NCBI RefSeq assembly: GCF_003953935.1
Contig: NZ_RXLQ01000006.1
Span: 339,908-403,907 of the forward strand
Direction of reading: 5' to 3'
DNA length: 64,000 nt
Source: Massilia atriviolacea
Lineage (GTDB): Bacteria > Pseudomonadota > Gammaproteobacteria > Burkholderiales > Burkholderiaceae_D
A program made the translations under genes and the position numbers. Shown piece after piece: positions 9,439 through 19,269 of the stretch. The notes under the pieces were generated by a model. It ran no database searches. It was not told the DNA's origin and saw only the letters and a program-made list of their open reading frames with translations. Each line of letters begins with the position of its first letter. Positions within the stretch are counted from its first letter, which is position 1.

Positions 9439-10347
9439 CTATTTTCCGCTCAATGGATTGAACCAGAGTTCGGTGCGCGACAGCGGCGTTTCCGGCGTCA
9501 GGCGCGGGTTGGCCAGCTTGATGACGCGGCGCTGCTTCATCGCCGCGGTGGCGATGATGTCGCCTTTATAGCGCTGGAAAAGCGCGTTGAGGGTGCCGTC
9601 GCGGATCATCATTTCCATGCCCGCTTCGATGCGCTGCGCGAGCAGCTCGCCCTGGGCGTCGCGGCGCAAGAAGAAGTAGCGCGGCAGCGGATAATGCAGC
9701 AGCAAGGTCGGTTCGATTTCCATCTGCGGATAGGCGGCGTGGCGTTCATTCAATTCGCGCAGGGCCTCGTCGGCGGAACGCGAGAAAAAATCGAAGCGTC
9801 CCGCCGCCAGCATGGCGAACAGGCCGGCGTAGTTGCTGCCCTCGACCACGCTTATGCCGGCGTTCTGCACGATCGCGATGTCGGCCCAGCCCTGGCCGAC
9901 GCCGGCGCGCAGCGGGCGCAGGTCGGCCACCGTTTTGACTTGCGCAAAACGGGCGCGGTCGGCCTGGCGGATCAGCAGCAGGCGGTAGCCGAGCAGGCCG
10001 CGGTCGACCGGCAGCCGGATCGGCAGGAATTGCTTTTCCAGTTCGGGCGAGCTGGCGCGCACGAAAATGTTGATGCGGCCGGAGGGCGTCGCCATTTCCT
10101 GGATCACGCGCGAGGGCGACATCGCCACCGGCGACTGGCGCTGCTCGAACGGGCCGAAGGCGCGCACGGTCTTTTCCATCGCCGCGCGCAGCACCGCCCA
10201 GTCGTAGTCGTAGCGGCTGTCGATGCCCTCGCTGGTGAGCGGATAGGTGAGGGTGGCGGCGTGGGCGTGGGCATGGCAGGCGAGCGCGAGCGATGCCAGC
10301 AGCAGGCGCAACACGCCCGGCAATCGGTTGGTGATCGTGCGCATCAT
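9439..10347 (-). CDS. Periplasmic family-3 solute-binding-like protein
   Basis: The product is about 302 residues with a signal peptide (LRLLLASLALACHAHAHA). The body resembles the bacterial extracellular solute-binding family 3 in its late segments: a VKTVADLRPLRAGVGQGWAD segment, AMLAAGRFDFFSRSADEALREL, and a C-terminal amphipathic stretch MMIRDGTLNALFQRY. Proteins of this kind without a neighbouring permease are frequent in Oxalobacteraceae and their ligand is usually unknown. I chose MMRT at 10347 (the second Met at 10344 is equally possible) because the longer frame to 10434 would place an Arg-rich stretch ahead of the signal peptide. No ABC transporter genes are adjacent, so a sensory or scavenging role is as likely as transport. 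Confidence 0.72.
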   Translation of the reverse strand: MMRTITNRLPGVLRLLLASLALACHAHAHAATLTYPLTSEGIDSRYDYDWAVLRAAMEKTVRAFGPFEQRQSPVAMSPSRVIQEMATPSGRINIFVRASSPELEKQFLPIRLPVDRGLLGYRLLLIRQADRARFAQVKTVADLRPLRAGVGQGWADIAIVQNAGISVVEGSNYAGLFAMLAAGRFDFFSRSADEALRELNERHAAYPQMEIEPTLLLHYPLPRYFFLRRDAQGELLAQRIEAGMEMMIRDGTLNALFQRYKGDIIATAAMKQRRVIKLANPRLTPETPLSRTELWFNPLSGK

Positions 10348-10544
10348 GGAATGGCTGGGTCTGGCGAAACACCGAGTGTGCCATGCCGGCGCCCGCGCCA
10401 CCAAGCGCGACGGGCGCGGCTGGCGCGATAACAACGGTTTGCCGGCGGCGGCAGGTGCGCGGGGTCCGGCTCAGTTGGCGATGGTTGAACGCTGCGGGCG
10501 AATCCGCACACATGCCGGGAGACGGCAAGGCAAGGGGGAAGAAG

Positions 10545-10621
10545 TGGTCGGGGTGAGAGGATTCGAACCTCCGGCCTCTGCGTCCCGAACGCAGCGCTCT
10601 ACCAGGCTGAGCCACACCCCG
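10545..10621 (-). tRNA. tRNA-Pro (anticodon CGG)
   Basis: Reading the minus strand, the sequence folds as a 77-base cloverleaf with encoded CCA. The acceptor arm CGGGGTG (from 10621) pairs with CACCCCG (10549-10555). A D-arm with GCTCAGCCTGGTAGAGC is present, followed by the anticodon stem CTGCG / CGCAG around the loop TTCGGGA (anticodon CGG), and the T-arm GAGG-TTCGAAT-CCTC. It decodes CCG, a common Pro codon in this GC-rich genome. It stands alone between the solute-binding gene and ispB. Confidence 0.96.
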
Positions 10622-10668
10622 ACGGGTAGTAGAATGAAGAGAATTCGTCGCTAATACGTTAACGCGGC

Positions 10669-11658
10669 TCAGTGGTTCCTGTCAACTGCGAAGCTGCATA
10701 GTTGCAGCAGGCTTTGCTTGTACAGGCTTTCCGGCAGGCCGGCGATGGCGTCCGCCGCCCGCTTGGCGGCAATTTCCGCCTCGCGCCGCGTGTAGTCGAG
10801 TGCGCCGCTGCTGGTCACCGCCGCCAGGATCGCGTCGAAATGCTGCTCGTCGCCCTGCTCGATGCAGTTGCGCACCAGTTCGCGCTGTTCCGGCGTGCCG
10901 TTTTCCATCAGCCAGATCAGCGGCAAGGTCGGCTTGCCTTCGCGCAGGTCGTCGCCGACATTCTTGCCGATTTCGCTGGCGTCGCCCGCGTAGTCGAGCA
11001 CGTCGTCGATCAGCTGGAAGGCGGTGCCCAGCGAGCGGCCGTATTCGCCAGCCGCGCCGATCTGCTCGTCATTGGCGCCGGAAATGAGCGCGCCCAGTTC
11101 GGCCGCCGCCTCGAACAGCTTGGCCGTCTTGGAGCGGATGACCTTCAGATAGCTTTCCTGCGTCACATCCGGATCGTGCATGTTCAGCAGCTGCAGCACT
11201 TCCCCTTCGGCGATCACGTTGGTGGCGTCCGACAGGATCTGCATCACGCGCATATTGTTCAGGCCGACCATCATCTGGAACGAGCGCGAGTACAAGAAGT
11301 CGCCCACCAGCACCGACGCCGCATTGCCGAACAGCGCGTTGGCGGTCTGGCGCCCGCGCCGCATCGACGATTCGTCGACCACGTCGTCGTGCAGCAGGGT
11401 CGCGGTGTGGATGAATTCGACCACCGCCGCCAGCTCATGGTGGGCCGTGCCCTTGTAGCCATAGGCATTGGCCACCAGCAACACCAGCACGGGGCGGATG
11501 CGCTTGCCTCCGGCGCTGATGATGTACTCGGCAATCTGGTTGACCAGGCTGACCTCGGAATGCAGGCGCTCGCGGATCACCGTGTTGACTGCCTCCATGT
11601 CCGGAGCGATCGATTGGGCGATGGAATTTTGTTGTGCGTGTAAGATGGCGGCGGACAA
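10669..11658 (-). CDS. ispB: Octaprenyl (polyprenyl) diphosphate synthase
   Basis: This is a trans-prenyltransferase that extends farnesyl diphosphate with IPP to make the quinone side chain. It has the two Asp-rich motifs of the family: LLHDDVVDESSMRRGR (first Asp near residue 91) and LIDDVLDY, plus GGKRIRPVLVLL near residues 50-61. I set the start at a TTG (11658), giving MSAAILHAQQ and 329 residues, since related proteins as I recall them begin this way. The ATG-initiated frame to 11721 adds an unconserved extension that would run into the rplU promoter region. It is divergent from rplU, an arrangement standard for betaproteobacteria. Confidence 0.93.
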   Translation of the reverse strand: MSAAILHAQQNSIAQSIAPDMEAVNTVIRERLHSEVSLVNQIAEYIISAGGKRIRPVLVLLVANAYGYKGTAHHELAAVVEFIHTATLLHDDVVDESSMRRGRQTANALFGNAASVLVGDFLYSRSFQMMVGLNNMRVMQILSDATNVIAEGEVLQLLNMHDPDVTQESYLKVIRSKTAKLFEAAAELGALISGANDEQIGAAGEYGRSLGTAFQLIDDVLDYAGDASEIGKNVGDDLREGKPTLPLIWLMENGTPEQRELVRNCIEQGDEQHFDAILAAVTSSGALDYTRREAEIAAKRAADAIAGLPESLYKQSLLQLCSFAVDRNH

Positions 11659-11822
11659 GGCGAACCTGCAATAGACGTTAGGTGCGGCGATTATACGACA
11701 AGCCGCCTGTTTCCGCCCCATGCTCTACGGTAACGCCCGCCCGTATTGACGGCGCGCCGCCCGCCCGCGCAGCGCCTTGTAGTTGTCGACATACCACGAA
11801 CATGTGGCCTTGTGCATGTCTT

Positions 11823-11851
11823 TTGACGAAAAAAACCAATCCATGTATAAT
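11823..11851 (+). promoter_or_regulatory. Sigma-70 promoter of rplU-rpmA
   Basis: A near-consensus promoter: TTGACG (-35, 11823-11828), a 17-base spacer, and a perfect TATAAT (-10, 11846-11851). It lies about 60 bases before the L21 start, which fits strong expression of a ribosomal protein operon. Confidence 0.88.
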
Positions 11852-11909
11852 CTGCGGTTCCCCCGGCTCCGGCCAGGGAATTTTTTAACATTTGATGAGG
11901 TTTCCTATC

Positions 11910-12221
11910 ATGTACGCGGTCATAAAAACCGGTGGCAAACAATACAAAGTTGTCGCTGGCGAAAAACTTAAAGTAGAACAGATACCGGCAGACATTGGTT
12001 CCGAACTCACCATCGATCAAGTTCTCGCAGTAGGCGCGGGCGACACCATCAAGTTTGGTGCGCCATTGGTCGAAGGTGCAACGGTACTGGTAACTGTTGT
12101 GGCACACGGTCGTCACGATAAAGTGAAGATTTTCAAGATGCGTCGTCGTAAGCACTACCAGAAGCATCAGGGCCATCGCCAGAATTTCACCGAAATTCAA
12201 ATCGTTTCGATCAACGGTTAA
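11910..12221 (+). CDS. rplU: 50S ribosomal protein bL21
   Basis: This 103-residue protein has the full bL21 signature: [14 protein letters not shown] at the N-terminus, [25 protein letters not shown], and the closing RQNFTEIQI. It binds 23S rRNA in the large subunit. The start is the ATG at 11910, with GAGG about nine bases upstream; in-frame TTG/ATG codons at 11892 and 11895 would add a short unconserved extension and remove that site. It is the first gene of the rplU-rpmA unit. Confidence 0.98.
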   Translation: MYAVIKTGGKQYKVVAGEKLKVEQIPADIGSELTIDQVLAVGAGDTIKFGAPLVEGATVLVTVVAHGRHDKVKIFKMRRRKHYQKHQGHRQNFTEIQIVSING

Positions 12222-12291
12222 TTCCGTGTGCCAGGCTCAGCGAGCCCGGCTAGATCAGTCCAAAGTTAACCAGCTATCCAGGAGTATTTAA

Positions 12292-12570
12292 ATGGCACAC
12301 AAAAAAGGCGGCGGCACAACGCGCAACGGCCGTGACTCGGAATCAAAACGCCTTGGCGTTAAAGTCTACGGCGGCCAGACCATCAATGCCGGCGGCATCA
12401 TCATCCGTCAGCGCGGCACCCCGGTGCGCGCAGGCGAAAACGTCGGCACCGGCAAGGATCACACCCTGTTCGCGCTGGTCGACGGCAAGGTGAAGTTCGT
12501 TGTCAAGGGCGTTGGCTCGAAGCAGTACGTTACCGTTGTCGCTAACGACGCAGAAGCCGTCGCAGCGTAA
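12292..12570 (+). CDS. rpmA: 50S ribosomal protein bL27
   Basis: The 92-residue bL27 begins [16 protein letters not shown], the conserved N-terminal tail that reaches the peptidyl-transferase centre, followed by LGVKVYGGQ and [16 protein letters not shown]. It lacks the cleavable extension found in Firmicutes. A CCAGGAG ribosome binding site precedes the ATG. It follows rplU by 70 bases and is followed by an intrinsic terminator before obgE. Confidence 0.98.
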   Translation: MAHKKGGGTTRNGRDSESKRLGVKVYGGQTINAGGIIIRQRGTPVRAGENVGTGKDHTLFALVDGKVKFVVKGVGSKQYVTVVANDAEAVAA

Positions 12571-12622
12571 GTCGTATCCGCGCTGTCATGGCGCACATTT
12601 GTAAGGCGCAAGCCTTCCATTG

Positions 12623-12651
12623 AAAGGCTCTGCCCACGGTAGAGCCTTTTT
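12623..12651 (+). terminator. Rho-independent terminator after rpmA
   Basis: A nine-base perfect stem, AAAGGCTCT (12623-12631) with AGAGCCTTT (12641-12649), runs into a short T tract. It separates rplU-rpmA from obgE; being so close to obgE it may only attenuate. Confidence 0.8.
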
Positions 12652-12672
12652 AGTTTTAGGGCGGCACAAAAT

Positions 12673-13782
12673 ATGAAGTTTATCGACGAAGCAAAAATCG
12701 AGGTCATCGCCGGCGACGGCGGCAATGGCTGCGCATCGTTCTGTCGCGAGAAATTCCGGCCCTTCGGCGGCCCGGACGGCGGCGACGGCGGCAAGGGTGG
12801 CTCCATCTGGGCTGTTGCGGACCGCAACATCAATACCCTGGTCGACTTCCGTTACTCCAAAATGCACAAGGGTAAGGACGGCGAGCCGGGCCGCGGCGCG
12901 GATTGCTACGGCAAGGGCGCGGAAGACATCTATATGCGCATGCCGGTCGGCACCTTGATCGTCGATAACAACAATGGCGAGATCATCGCCGACCTGACCG
13001 AACACGGCCAGACCGAACTGCTGGCCAAGGGCGGCGAGGGCGGCTGGGGCAATATCCACTTCAAGTCCTCGACCAACCGCGCGCCGCGTCAAAAGACCGA
13101 AGGCAAGGAAGGCGAACGGCGCGAGCTGCGCCTGGAACTGAAGGTGCTGGCCGATGTGGGCCTCTTGGGCATGCCGAACGCCGGCAAGTCGACCTTCATC
13201 ACGGCCGTGTCGAACGCCAAGCCGAAGATCGCCGACTACCCGTTCACCACCCTGCACCCGAACCTGGGCGTGGTGCGCGTGTCGCACGAAAAGAGCTTCG
13301 TCATCGCCGACATTCCCGGCCTGATCGAAGGCGCCTCCGAAGGCGCGGGCCTCGGCCACCAGTTCCTGCGCCACCTGCAGCGTACCGGCCTGCTGCTGCA
13401 CATCGTCGACATGGCGCCGTTCGAAACCAATGTCGATCCGGTCAAGGAAGCCAAGGCGCTGATCAAGGAACTCGAAAAGTACGACGAGACCCTGGTCGAC
13501 AAGCCGCGCTGGTTCGTGCTGAACAAGCTCGATGTGGTGCCGGAAGAAGACCGCAAGAAGCTGGTCAAGGATTTCGTCAAGCGCATGGCCTGGAAGGGTC
13601 CTGTGTTCGAAATCTCGGCACTGAGCCACGAAGGCTGCCCGGAGCTGGTCAACGCCATCTACCTGCACCTCGAGACCGTCAAGAAGAGCGAGCACCGCGC
13701 CGAAGAAACGCAGATGACCGAAGAAGCACGCGGCATTGCGTCGATCGATCCGGACGATCCGCGCTTCAAGATCCTCGACTAA
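12673..13782 (+). CDS. obgE: Obg GTPase (CgtA), ribosome assembly
   Basis: This 369-residue Obg-family GTPase has the glycine-rich Obg fold in residues 1-158 ([27 protein letters not shown]), then the G domain: G1 GMPNAGKST at 166-174, G3 DIPGLIEGA near 212, and G4 NKLD near 283. It associates with the 50S subunit and links ribosome maturation to growth and ppGpp. The C-terminal tail is short and acidic ([13 protein letters not shown]), as in other betaproteobacteria. It follows rpmA in the conserved order rplU-rpmA-obgE-proB. Confidence 0.97.
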   Translation: MKFIDEAKIEVIAGDGGNGCASFCREKFRPFGGPDGGDGGKGGSIWAVADRNINTLVDFRYSKMHKGKDGEPGRGADCYGKGAEDIYMRMPVGTLIVDNNNGEIIADLTEHGQTELLAKGGEGGWGNIHFKSSTNRAPRQKTEGKEGERRELRLELKVLADVGLLGMPNAGKSTFITAVSNAKPKIADYPFTTLHPNLGVVRVSHEKSFVIADIPGLIEGASEGAGLGHQFLRHLQRTGLLLHIVDMAPFETNVDPVKEAKALIKELEKYDETLVDKPRWFVLNKLDVVPEEDRKKLVKDFVKRMAWKGPVFEISALSHEGCPELVNAIYLHLETVKKSEHRAEETQMTEEARGIASIDPDDPRFKILD

Positions 13783-13795
13783 ATTGGCAGTACCC

Positions 13796-14173
13796 ATGCC
13801 CAGATGGAGGCTGCGCGCGCAGCTTCTGAACCTGATCGCCCTCGCCAGTTCGCTGGCCGCACTCGCGGCCTTGCTGGACCCGGACCGGGTGGCGATCGCC
13901 ATGGGCGTGTTTCTTGTTGGCGTGAACGGCTACAGCCAGTTCTTCGCCATGTATGTCGGCGTGAGGGTGGCTACCGCCGCCCTGGCGCTGCTGGCAGCAA
14001 GGCAGGCCGACCAGCCTGTCCTCGGCGATATCACCGCATTGTTCGTCCTGGCGCAGCCGGCGGGCCGCTTTGTCGCGGCGTTTGCCATCGGCCTGCCCCA
14101 GGGATTATTGTTAGTCGTTTGCGGGATCGAACTGGCGGCGGGCCTTCTGCTGCTTGCCTTGCGCCCGCGCTGA
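13796..14173 (+). CDS. Small integral membrane protein of unknown function
   Basis: The 125-residue protein is strongly hydrophobic, with about four predicted membrane helices: roughly residues 9-28, 33-67 (possibly two), 79-95 and 99-120. I see no catalytic motif. It sits between obgE and proB on the same strand, 13 bases after obgE and 16 before proB, so it is probably co-transcribed. I chose the ATG at 13796 (MPRWRLRAQ); a TTG at 13784 overlapping nothing is also possible. The helix pattern is loosely like DUF4345 proteins, but I would not assign it. Confidence 0.6.
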   Translation: MPRWRLRAQLLNLIALASSLAALAALLDPDRVAIAMGVFLVGVNGYSQFFAMYVGVRVATAALALLAARQADQPVLGDITALFVLAQPAGRFVAAFAIGLPQGLLLVVCGIELAAGLLLLALRPR

Positions 14174-14189
14174 TCAGAGCCGCCGCCCC

Positions 14190-15308
14190 ATGAACTCCGT
14201 CATCCAGACCGCCACCCGCATCATCATCAAAGTCGGCTCCTCGCTCGTCACCAACGACGGACGCGGGCTCGATCACGCCGCCATCGCGCGCTGGGCCGCG
14301 CAAATCGCCGCCCTGCGCGCCCTCGGCAAGGAAGTGGTCATGGTCAGCTCCGGCGCCATCGCCGAAGGCATGCTGCGCCTCGGCTTCGAGAAGCGCCCGA
14401 CCGATATCCACGAACTGCAGGCCTGCGCCGCCGTCGGCCAGATGGGCCTTGCGCAGATCTACGAAACCAGCTTTCGCGCGCACGGCCTGGGCACGGCCCA
14501 GGTTCTGCTCACGCATGCCGACCTGGCCGACCGCGAACGCTACCTGAACGCGCGCTCCACCCTCACCACCCTGCTGCGCCTGGGCGTGGTCCCGATCATC
14601 AACGAGAACGATACCGTCGTCACCGACGAAATCAAGTTCGGCGACAACGACACCCTGGGCGCGCTGGTGGCCAACCTGATCGAAGCCGACGCCCTGGTCA
14701 TCCTCACCGACCAGCATGGCCTGTACAGCGCCGATCCGCGCAAGGACCCGCAAGCGGTGCTGATCGCCCACGGCGAGGCGGGCGACCCGGCACTCGAAGC
14801 GATGGCCGGGGGCGCCGGCAGCAGCATCGGGCGCGGCGGCATGCTGACCAAGATCCTGGCCGCCAAGCGCGCCGCCGGCTCGGGCGCGCACACCATCATC
14901 GCCTGGGGCCGCGACAGCGACGTGCTCACGCGCCTGGCCGGCGGCGAATCGATCGGCACCGAGCTGCGCGCCCAGACCGGCCGCCTGACCGCGCGCAAGC
15001 AGTGGATGGCGGACCATCTGCACACCGCCGGCCAGGTCGTGCTGGACGCCGGCGCGGTGCAAAAGGTCTCGAAAGACGGCAAGTCGCTGCTGCCGATCGG
15101 CGTGATCGAAGTGCGCGGCGAATTCGGACGCGGCGCCATCATCACCTGCCTGGCCGAAGACGGCACGGCGGTGGCGCGCGGGCTGTCGAACTACACCAGC
15201 AGCGAGGCGCGCCGCATCCTGCGCAAGCCGTCCTCCGAGATCGAAAAACTGCTCGGCTTCCTGGAAGGCCCGGAGCTGATCCACCGCGACAACCTGGTCC
15301 TGCTGTGA
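14190..15308 (+). CDS. proB: Glutamate 5-kinase
   Basis: It catalyses ATP-dependent phosphorylation of glutamate, the first step of proline synthesis. The 372-residue product has the amino-acid-kinase domain ([71 protein letters not shown]) and a C-terminal PUA domain from about 280 on ([18 protein letters not shown]). This is the full two-domain length. The start MNSVIQT at 14190 is preferred over the in-frame upstream ATG at 14154, which lies inside the preceding gene. proA is not in the window. Confidence 0.97.
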   Translation: MNSVIQTATRIIIKVGSSLVTNDGRGLDHAAIARWAAQIAALRALGKEVVMVSSGAIAEGMLRLGFEKRPTDIHELQACAAVGQMGLAQIYETSFRAHGLGTAQVLLTHADLADRERYLNARSTLTTLLRLGVVPIINENDTVVTDEIKFGDNDTLGALVANLIEADALVILTDQHGLYSADPRKDPQAVLIAHGEAGDPALEAMAGGAGSSIGRGGMLTKILAAKRAAGSGAHTIIAWGRDSDVLTRLAGGESIGTELRAQTGRLTARKQWMADHLHTAGQVVLDAGAVQKVSKDGKSLLPIGVIEVRGEFGRGAIITCLAEDGTAVARGLSNYTSSEARRILRKPSSEIEKLLGFLEGPELIHRDNLVLL

Positions 15309-15407
15309 TCCGTGGCGCGGTGTCATGCCGCGCACGGCGCAATGATCCTGCCGAAAAGCGCGCCGCGCCGGTATGATGGCGTTTTCGCCAGCGTCCCACC
15401 GAGCCCC

Positions 15408-16484
15408 ATGATCAATTCACTCAAGCGCCTGTTCGCCCGTCCGCAGGCTGTCGTGCCGGCCGCGCCCAGCGGCGCGACCACCCTGTACAACATCTACTGC
15501 ACGCGCCACACCATCGCGCAGCCGGCCTTTGCCCACACGCTGCAAGGCCGGCGCGACCTGTCCGACAGCGAGCTGCTGGTGCACCTGCAGGGCTTCTGCG
15601 GCTATGTGTTCAGCCGCGGCACGGACGCGATGACGCGCGATAAATACCACGTCATCCTGCACATGCAGCGCGTCCAGCATCACCTCAGCATGGAGGTGGC
15701 CGACGACGCGCTGCCCGAGCTGCACGCCTGGGCGCGCGACGCCAACGCGCTGCTGTTCACGCCCGACGGCCACGTGCGCGACCCCGACGGCCATGTCTTG
15801 ATTAACGTCGCCGACGGCCAGGCCGCGCCCGATGCCAGCGTGCCCTACCCGGCGCCGTCGTGGACGCGCAAGGCCGCCACCGAAGCGATGCTGGCCGCGC
15901 GCGGCATCGCCGTGCCGGACAGCCTGCCGCCGCTGGCGTGCGAAGAGGAGGTCACCCTGCGCGAGCGCGACGAGGTTGTCGGCCGCGCACGCGCCTTGCT
16001 GCTCGTTGCGCTGCGCGCCGAATCGGTGGCGTCGGGCGAGCCGATGCCGGTCGCCACCCTGCTCGACAAAATGCCGCTGGCCGAAGACAGCCTGTCGGCG
16101 GCCGAACGCGCCTTCCTGGCGCTGGAGTCGCCGTCGGAGCAGGAGTGCGCGCAGTTCCTGTGGCGTTACGAGAGCCTGTACGTACTGCAGTGGGCATTGG
16201 GCATGGTCGGCGAACTGCCGTATCCGGATGCGCCGTGCGACACGTCCGCCGCCGTGGCGCGCCAGATCGAGATGCGCGGCCCGGAACTGCGCGACGCCAG
16301 CCAGATCGTCGACGCGCTCGACCAGACCTACCGCCTGCACTGGAACATCCGCCAGATCCGCCTGAAAAAGACGGATGCGCAGTTCGGCGCCGATCCGGAC
16401 GTGGTGATGGAACGCCACCACGCCCTCAACTGGCTGATCCGCTTCCAGCATGCCGACTGGGACTTCGTCGATTGCCCGACCTGA
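15408..16484 (+). CDS. DUF4272 domain protein
   Basis: This 358-residue cytoplasmic protein has no signal peptide or membrane helix. The central and C-terminal parts match what I recall of DUF4272: SWTRKAATEAMLAARGI, a CEEEVTLRERDEVVGRARALLLVALRAE stretch broken by few changes, and FLWRYESLYVLQWALGMVGELPYPD. No enzyme motif is evident and the family has no established function. The start at MINSLKRLF (15408) was chosen because the longer frame to 15312 contains no conserved sequence. It converges with the AAA ATPase gene, their stop codons three bases apart. Confidence 0.75.
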   Translation: MINSLKRLFARPQAVVPAAPSGATTLYNIYCTRHTIAQPAFAHTLQGRRDLSDSELLVHLQGFCGYVFSRGTDAMTRDKYHVILHMQRVQHHLSMEVADDALPELHAWARDANALLFTPDGHVRDPDGHVLINVADGQAAPDASVPYPAPSWTRKAATEAMLAARGIAVPDSLPPLACEEEVTLRERDEVVGRARALLLVALRAESVASGEPMPVATLLDKMPLAEDSLSAAERAFLALESPSEQECAQFLWRYESLYVLQWALGMVGELPYPDAPCDTSAAVARQIEMRGPELRDASQIVDALDQTYRLHWNIRQIRLKKTDAQFGADPDVVMERHHALNWLIRFQHADWDFVDCPT

Positions 16485-16487
16485 ACG

Positions 16488-17237
16488 TCAGCGTTTCAGC
16501 AGCTCGCGCAAGGTGCGCTCCGGGTTGAGCAGGAAGCCGCGCGTGACCTGGACATGCTCGGTGTCCTCGTACGCTACCTCGGTAATGCCGTCGGCCCCGC
16601 ACTGGTAGATGCGCGCGCCGGGGTAGGCCATCAGGATCGGCGAATGGGTGGCCACGATGAACTGCGAATCGTCCAGCACCAGGTCGTGCATGCGCGAGAG
16701 GACGGCCAGCTGGCGCTGCGGCGACAGCGCCGCTTCCGGCTCGTCGAGGATGTACAGGCCCTTGCCGCCAAAGCGTTCGGTCATCAGGGCCAGGAACGAT
16801 TCGCCATGCGACTGCTCGTGCAGCGAGACGCCGCCGTAGGAATCGATGACGCGCGGCCCGGGCCCGCCGCTTTCGTCCAGGCGCTCGATTTCGGTGGCGA
16901 CGTTGAAAAAACTCTCGGCCCGCAAAAAGAAGCCGTCGCGCCAGCGCCGGAAGCCTTTGCTCACGCGCAGATATTCGTGCAGTTCCGAATGCGAGCGGCG
17001 CGTGCCGAAGCTGAAGTTCCTGGTGCCGCCTTCGGCATTGAAGCCGAGCGAGACGGCCATTGCTTCGAGCAGGGTCGATTTGCCGGACCCGTTTTCCCCG
17101 ATGATAAAGGTCACCTTGGGGTGAAGCTCCAGTTCATGCAGCGAACGCACGGCCGGCAGGCAAAATGGATAGCGCTCGAAGGAGTCGACCCGCTCGCGCA
17201 GCAGCGCGATGCGGCTCACGTAGTGCGATGAAATCAT
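16488..17237 (-). CDS. AAA/ABC-type ATPase
   Basis: A 249-residue ABC-like P-loop ATPase without membrane segments. Walker A is GENGSGKST at residues 47-55, a signature-like SHGESFLAL follows, Walker B is [11 protein letters not shown], and the H-loop region is [10 protein letters not shown]. This arrangement resembles small SMC/RecF-like or AAA_21-type ATPases rather than transporters. Its ATG overlaps the stop of the macrodomain gene by four bases (ATGA at 17234-17237), so translation is probably coupled. With nth two genes upstream, a role in DNA repair or ADP-ribose turnover is suggested by context only. Confidence 0.78.
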   Translation of the reverse strand: MISSHYVSRIALLRERVDSFERYPFCLPAVRSLHELELHPKVTFIIGENGSGKSTLLEAMAVSLGFNAEGGTRNFSFGTRRSHSELHEYLRVSKGFRRWRDGFFLRAESFFNVATEIERLDESGGPGPRVIDSYGGVSLHEQSHGESFLALMTERFGGKGLYILDEPEAALSPQRQLAVLSRMHDLVLDDSQFIVATHSPILMAYPGARIYQCGADGITEVAYEDTEHVQVTRGFLLNPERTLRELLKR

Positions 17238-17773
17238 GCGCGCGCTTCCAGCGCCGCTTCGTACAGCGCCAGGTCGGCGTCCGAAAAGCAGCAGAACACG
17301 ACCTCGCGCAGGCTCGCTGCCGTCAGCAGCGCTGCGCGCACGCTGGTCACGGCCACTTGCGCCGCCAGTGGCGGCGGGTAGCCGTATATGCCGGTGCTGA
17401 TCGCCGGGAAGGCGATCGACGCCAGGCCGCGCGCGGCGGCGATGCCGATGGCGCTTTGGTAGCAGCCGGCCAGCAGCGCCGCTTCGCCATTGCCGCCACC
17501 GCGCCAGACCGGGCCGACCGTGTGGATGATGCATGTCGCCGCCAGCCGATAAGCACCAGTGGCCTTGGCCTCGCCGGTCTTGCAGCCGCCGAGCAGGCGG
17601 CATTCGTGCACCAGCTCCGGCCCGGCCGCGCGGTGGATCGCGCCATCGACCCCGCCGCCGCCCAATAGCGACGAGTTGGCGGCATTGACGATGGCATCGA
17701 CGCGCAAGGTGACGATGTCGGCGCATACGGCCCGTAGCGACGCGCCATGCCGGCGAGGCGGTTCTGCTGTCAT
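17234..17773 (-). CDS. Macrodomain protein (O-acetyl-ADP-ribose deacetylase-like)
   Basis: This 179-residue single macrodomain resembles the YmdB/MacroD class. [34 protein letters not shown] contains the ADP-ribose binding loop with the Asn and Asp used by MacroD enzymes; later GPVWRGG and [13 protein letters not shown] form the phosphate loop. Such enzymes remove O-acetyl-ADP-ribose or hydrolyse ADP-ribose from acidic residues. It lies 31 bases after nth and overlaps the ATPase gene by four bases. Confidence 0.92.
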   Translation of the reverse strand: MTAEPPRRHGASLRAVCADIVTLRVDAIVNAANSSLLGGGGVDGAIHRAAGPELVHECRLLGGCKTGEAKATGAYRLAATCIIHTVGPVWRGGGNGEAALLAGCYQSAIGIAAARGLASIAFPAISTGIYGYPPPLAAQVAVTSVRAALLTAASLREVVFCCFSDADLALYEAALEARA

Positions 17774-17804
17774 GTCATCCTCCGAAGTGAGCGCAGACGG
17801 GAAG

Positions 17805-18452
17805 CTATTTCACCGCCGGCGCCGGGGTTTTCGATTTGTAATCGCACAGGTCGGCGATCATGCAGTTCCAGCACAAGGGCTTGCGCGCGATGCAGGTGTA
17901 GCGCCCGTGCAGGATCAGCCAGTGATGGGCATCCTGCAAGAACTCCTTGGGCACGAACTTGAGCAGCTTCTGCTCGACCTCCACCACATCCTTGCCCGGC
18001 GCGATGCCGGTCCGGTTCGAGACCCGGAAAATATGCGTATCGACCGCGATGGTCGGGTCGCCGAAGGCCGTATTGAGCACCACATTGGCGGTCTTGCGTC
18101 CCACGCCCGGCAGCGCTTCGAGCGCCTCGCGCGAGTGCGGTACTTCGCCGCCGTGCAGGTCGATCAGCATCTGGCAGGTCGCCATCACGTTCTTGGCCTT
18201 GGTGTGATACAGGCCGATGGTCTGGATGTACGACTTGAGTTCGTCGATCCCCAGCGCCAGGATGGCCGCCGGCGTATTGGCCACCGGGTACAGGCGGCGC
18301 GTGGCCTTGTTTACGCCCACGTCGGTGGCCTGGGCCGACAGCAGCACCGCGATCAGCAGTTCGAACGGCGTGGTGTAGTCCAGTTCCGTGGTCGGATGCG
18401 GGTTGGCGGCGCGCAAGCGGGTAAAGATTTCAAGGCGTTTTGCTGGATTCAT
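17805..18452 (-). CDS. nth: Endonuclease III (DNA glycosylase/AP lyase)
   Basis: Endonuclease III removes oxidised pyrimidines and cleaves the abasic site. The 215-residue protein has the helix-hairpin-helix [12 protein letters not shown] with the catalytic Lys120 and the Asp138 in VDTHIFR. The four cysteines of the [4Fe-4S] cluster are at 187, 194, 197 and 203. These positions coincide with the E. coli enzyme as I know it. The gene starts three bases after the rsxB stop, a coupling common in betaproteobacteria. Confidence 0.97.
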   Translation of the reverse strand: MNPAKRLEIFTRLRAANPHPTTELDYTTPFELLIAVLLSAQATDVGVNKATRRLYPVANTPAAILALGIDELKSYIQTIGLYHTKAKNVMATCQMLIDLHGGEVPHSREALEALPGVGRKTANVVLNTAFGDPTIAVDTHIFRVSNRTGIAPGKDVVEVEQKLLKFVPKEFLQDAHHWLILHGRYTCIARKPLCWNCMIADLCDYKSKTPAPAVK

Positions 18453-18455
18453 CGC

Positions 18456-19130
18456 TCATTCTTTTGCAGGCGGCGCCGCCTTCTGGCGCGCGCGTTCCAT
18501 GGCGGCGGCGATGATGGCGCGCTTGCGCTCCTTCTCGGCCAGTTCTTCGGGGGTGTTGGTGGGCTGGGCCGTCACTTCCTGCAGCTTGGCGACGGCCTTG
18601 GCGGCCAGGCGCGCATCGTTTTCGGCGCGCTCGCGCTGCAGGCGCGCGCTGCGGAAGTCGTGCCGCTCGCGCGCCGCGTCGGCCTGCTCCTGCGACCACG
18701 CGTCCCAGCCGGTGCGCTCGCCCGTCACCGGCATCATGCTGATGCAGTCGACCGGGCAGGGCGCCACGCACAGGTCGCAGCCGGTGCACAGGCTCGGCAA
18801 AATCGTGTGCATCTGCTTGGCCGCACCCATGATCGCATCGACCGGGCAGGCCTGGATGCACAGGGTGCAGCCGATGCACAGCGCTTCATCGATGAAGGCC
18901 ACCGGGCGTGGACGCTCGACCCCGTTGGCCGGATTGATCGGAATCACCTTGCGCCCCAGCAGCGCGGCCAGGCGCGCCACGCCCTCGATGCCGCCCGGCG
19001 GGCACTGGTTGATGTCGGCCGCGCCCTCGGCGATCGCTTCAGCGTACGGGCGGCAGGCGGCGTACCCGCATTTGGTGCACTGGGTCTGCGGCAGCAGGTC
19101 TTCGATGTGGTCGGCCAGGGTCTTGGTCAC
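18456..19130 (-). CDS. rsxB: RnfB/RsxB-type ferredoxin
   Basis: This is a 224-residue electron-transfer protein with the Fes domain Cys set (C18, C21, C26, C43) and two ferredoxin 4Fe-4S motifs, [12 protein letters not shown] and [12 protein letters not shown], then a charged coiled-coil-like tail. It lacks the N-terminal membrane helix of full RnfB. None of the other rnf genes are in the window. I chose a GTG start (19130, [14 protein letters not shown]); a TTG at 19145 adds five residues and neither has a strong ribosome binding site. Coupled to nth, it may serve as electron donor for iron-sulfur proteins, but its partner is not established. Confidence 0.88.
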   Translation of the reverse strand: MTKTLADHIEDLLPQTQCTKCGYAACRPYAEAIAEGAADINQCPPGGIEGVARLAALLGRKVIPINPANGVERPRPVAFIDEALCIGCTLCIQACPVDAIMGAAKQMHTILPSLCTGCDLCVAPCPVDCISMMPVTGERTGWDAWSQEQADAARERHDFRSARLQRERAENDARLAAKAVAKLQEVTAQPTNTPEELAEKERKRAIIAAAMERARQKAAPPAKE

Positions 19131-19223
19131 GGCGGTGGCGGGCAAACAGGTAAGAAAGCGCCATTATAGTCGCCGCCCGCCATCCGTATCGCCAGCGGCG
19201 GCGCGCGGCGGCGCGGCACGGGC

Positions 19224-19251
19224 GAAAAAAATGCCGCACGCATGCGGCATT
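19224..19251 (-). terminator. Terminator of phaZ
   Basis: On the minus strand, the nine-base perfect stem AATGCCGCA / TGCGGCATT around a CGCA-type loop (19230-19251) is followed by seven T (complement of 19224-19230). It lies just downstream of the depolymerase gene. Confidence 0.85.
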
Positions 19252-19269
19252 CGTCGGCGACAGGGAAAA

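Noticed and set aside
10247..10654. A 135-codon plus-strand frame across the tRNA-Pro
   Set aside because: It runs through a clear tRNA gene in antisense and has no conserved segment.
11892..11909. Upstream TTG/ATG starts for rplU
   Set aside because: They lie before and within the GAGG ribosome binding site and would add residues not found in bL21.
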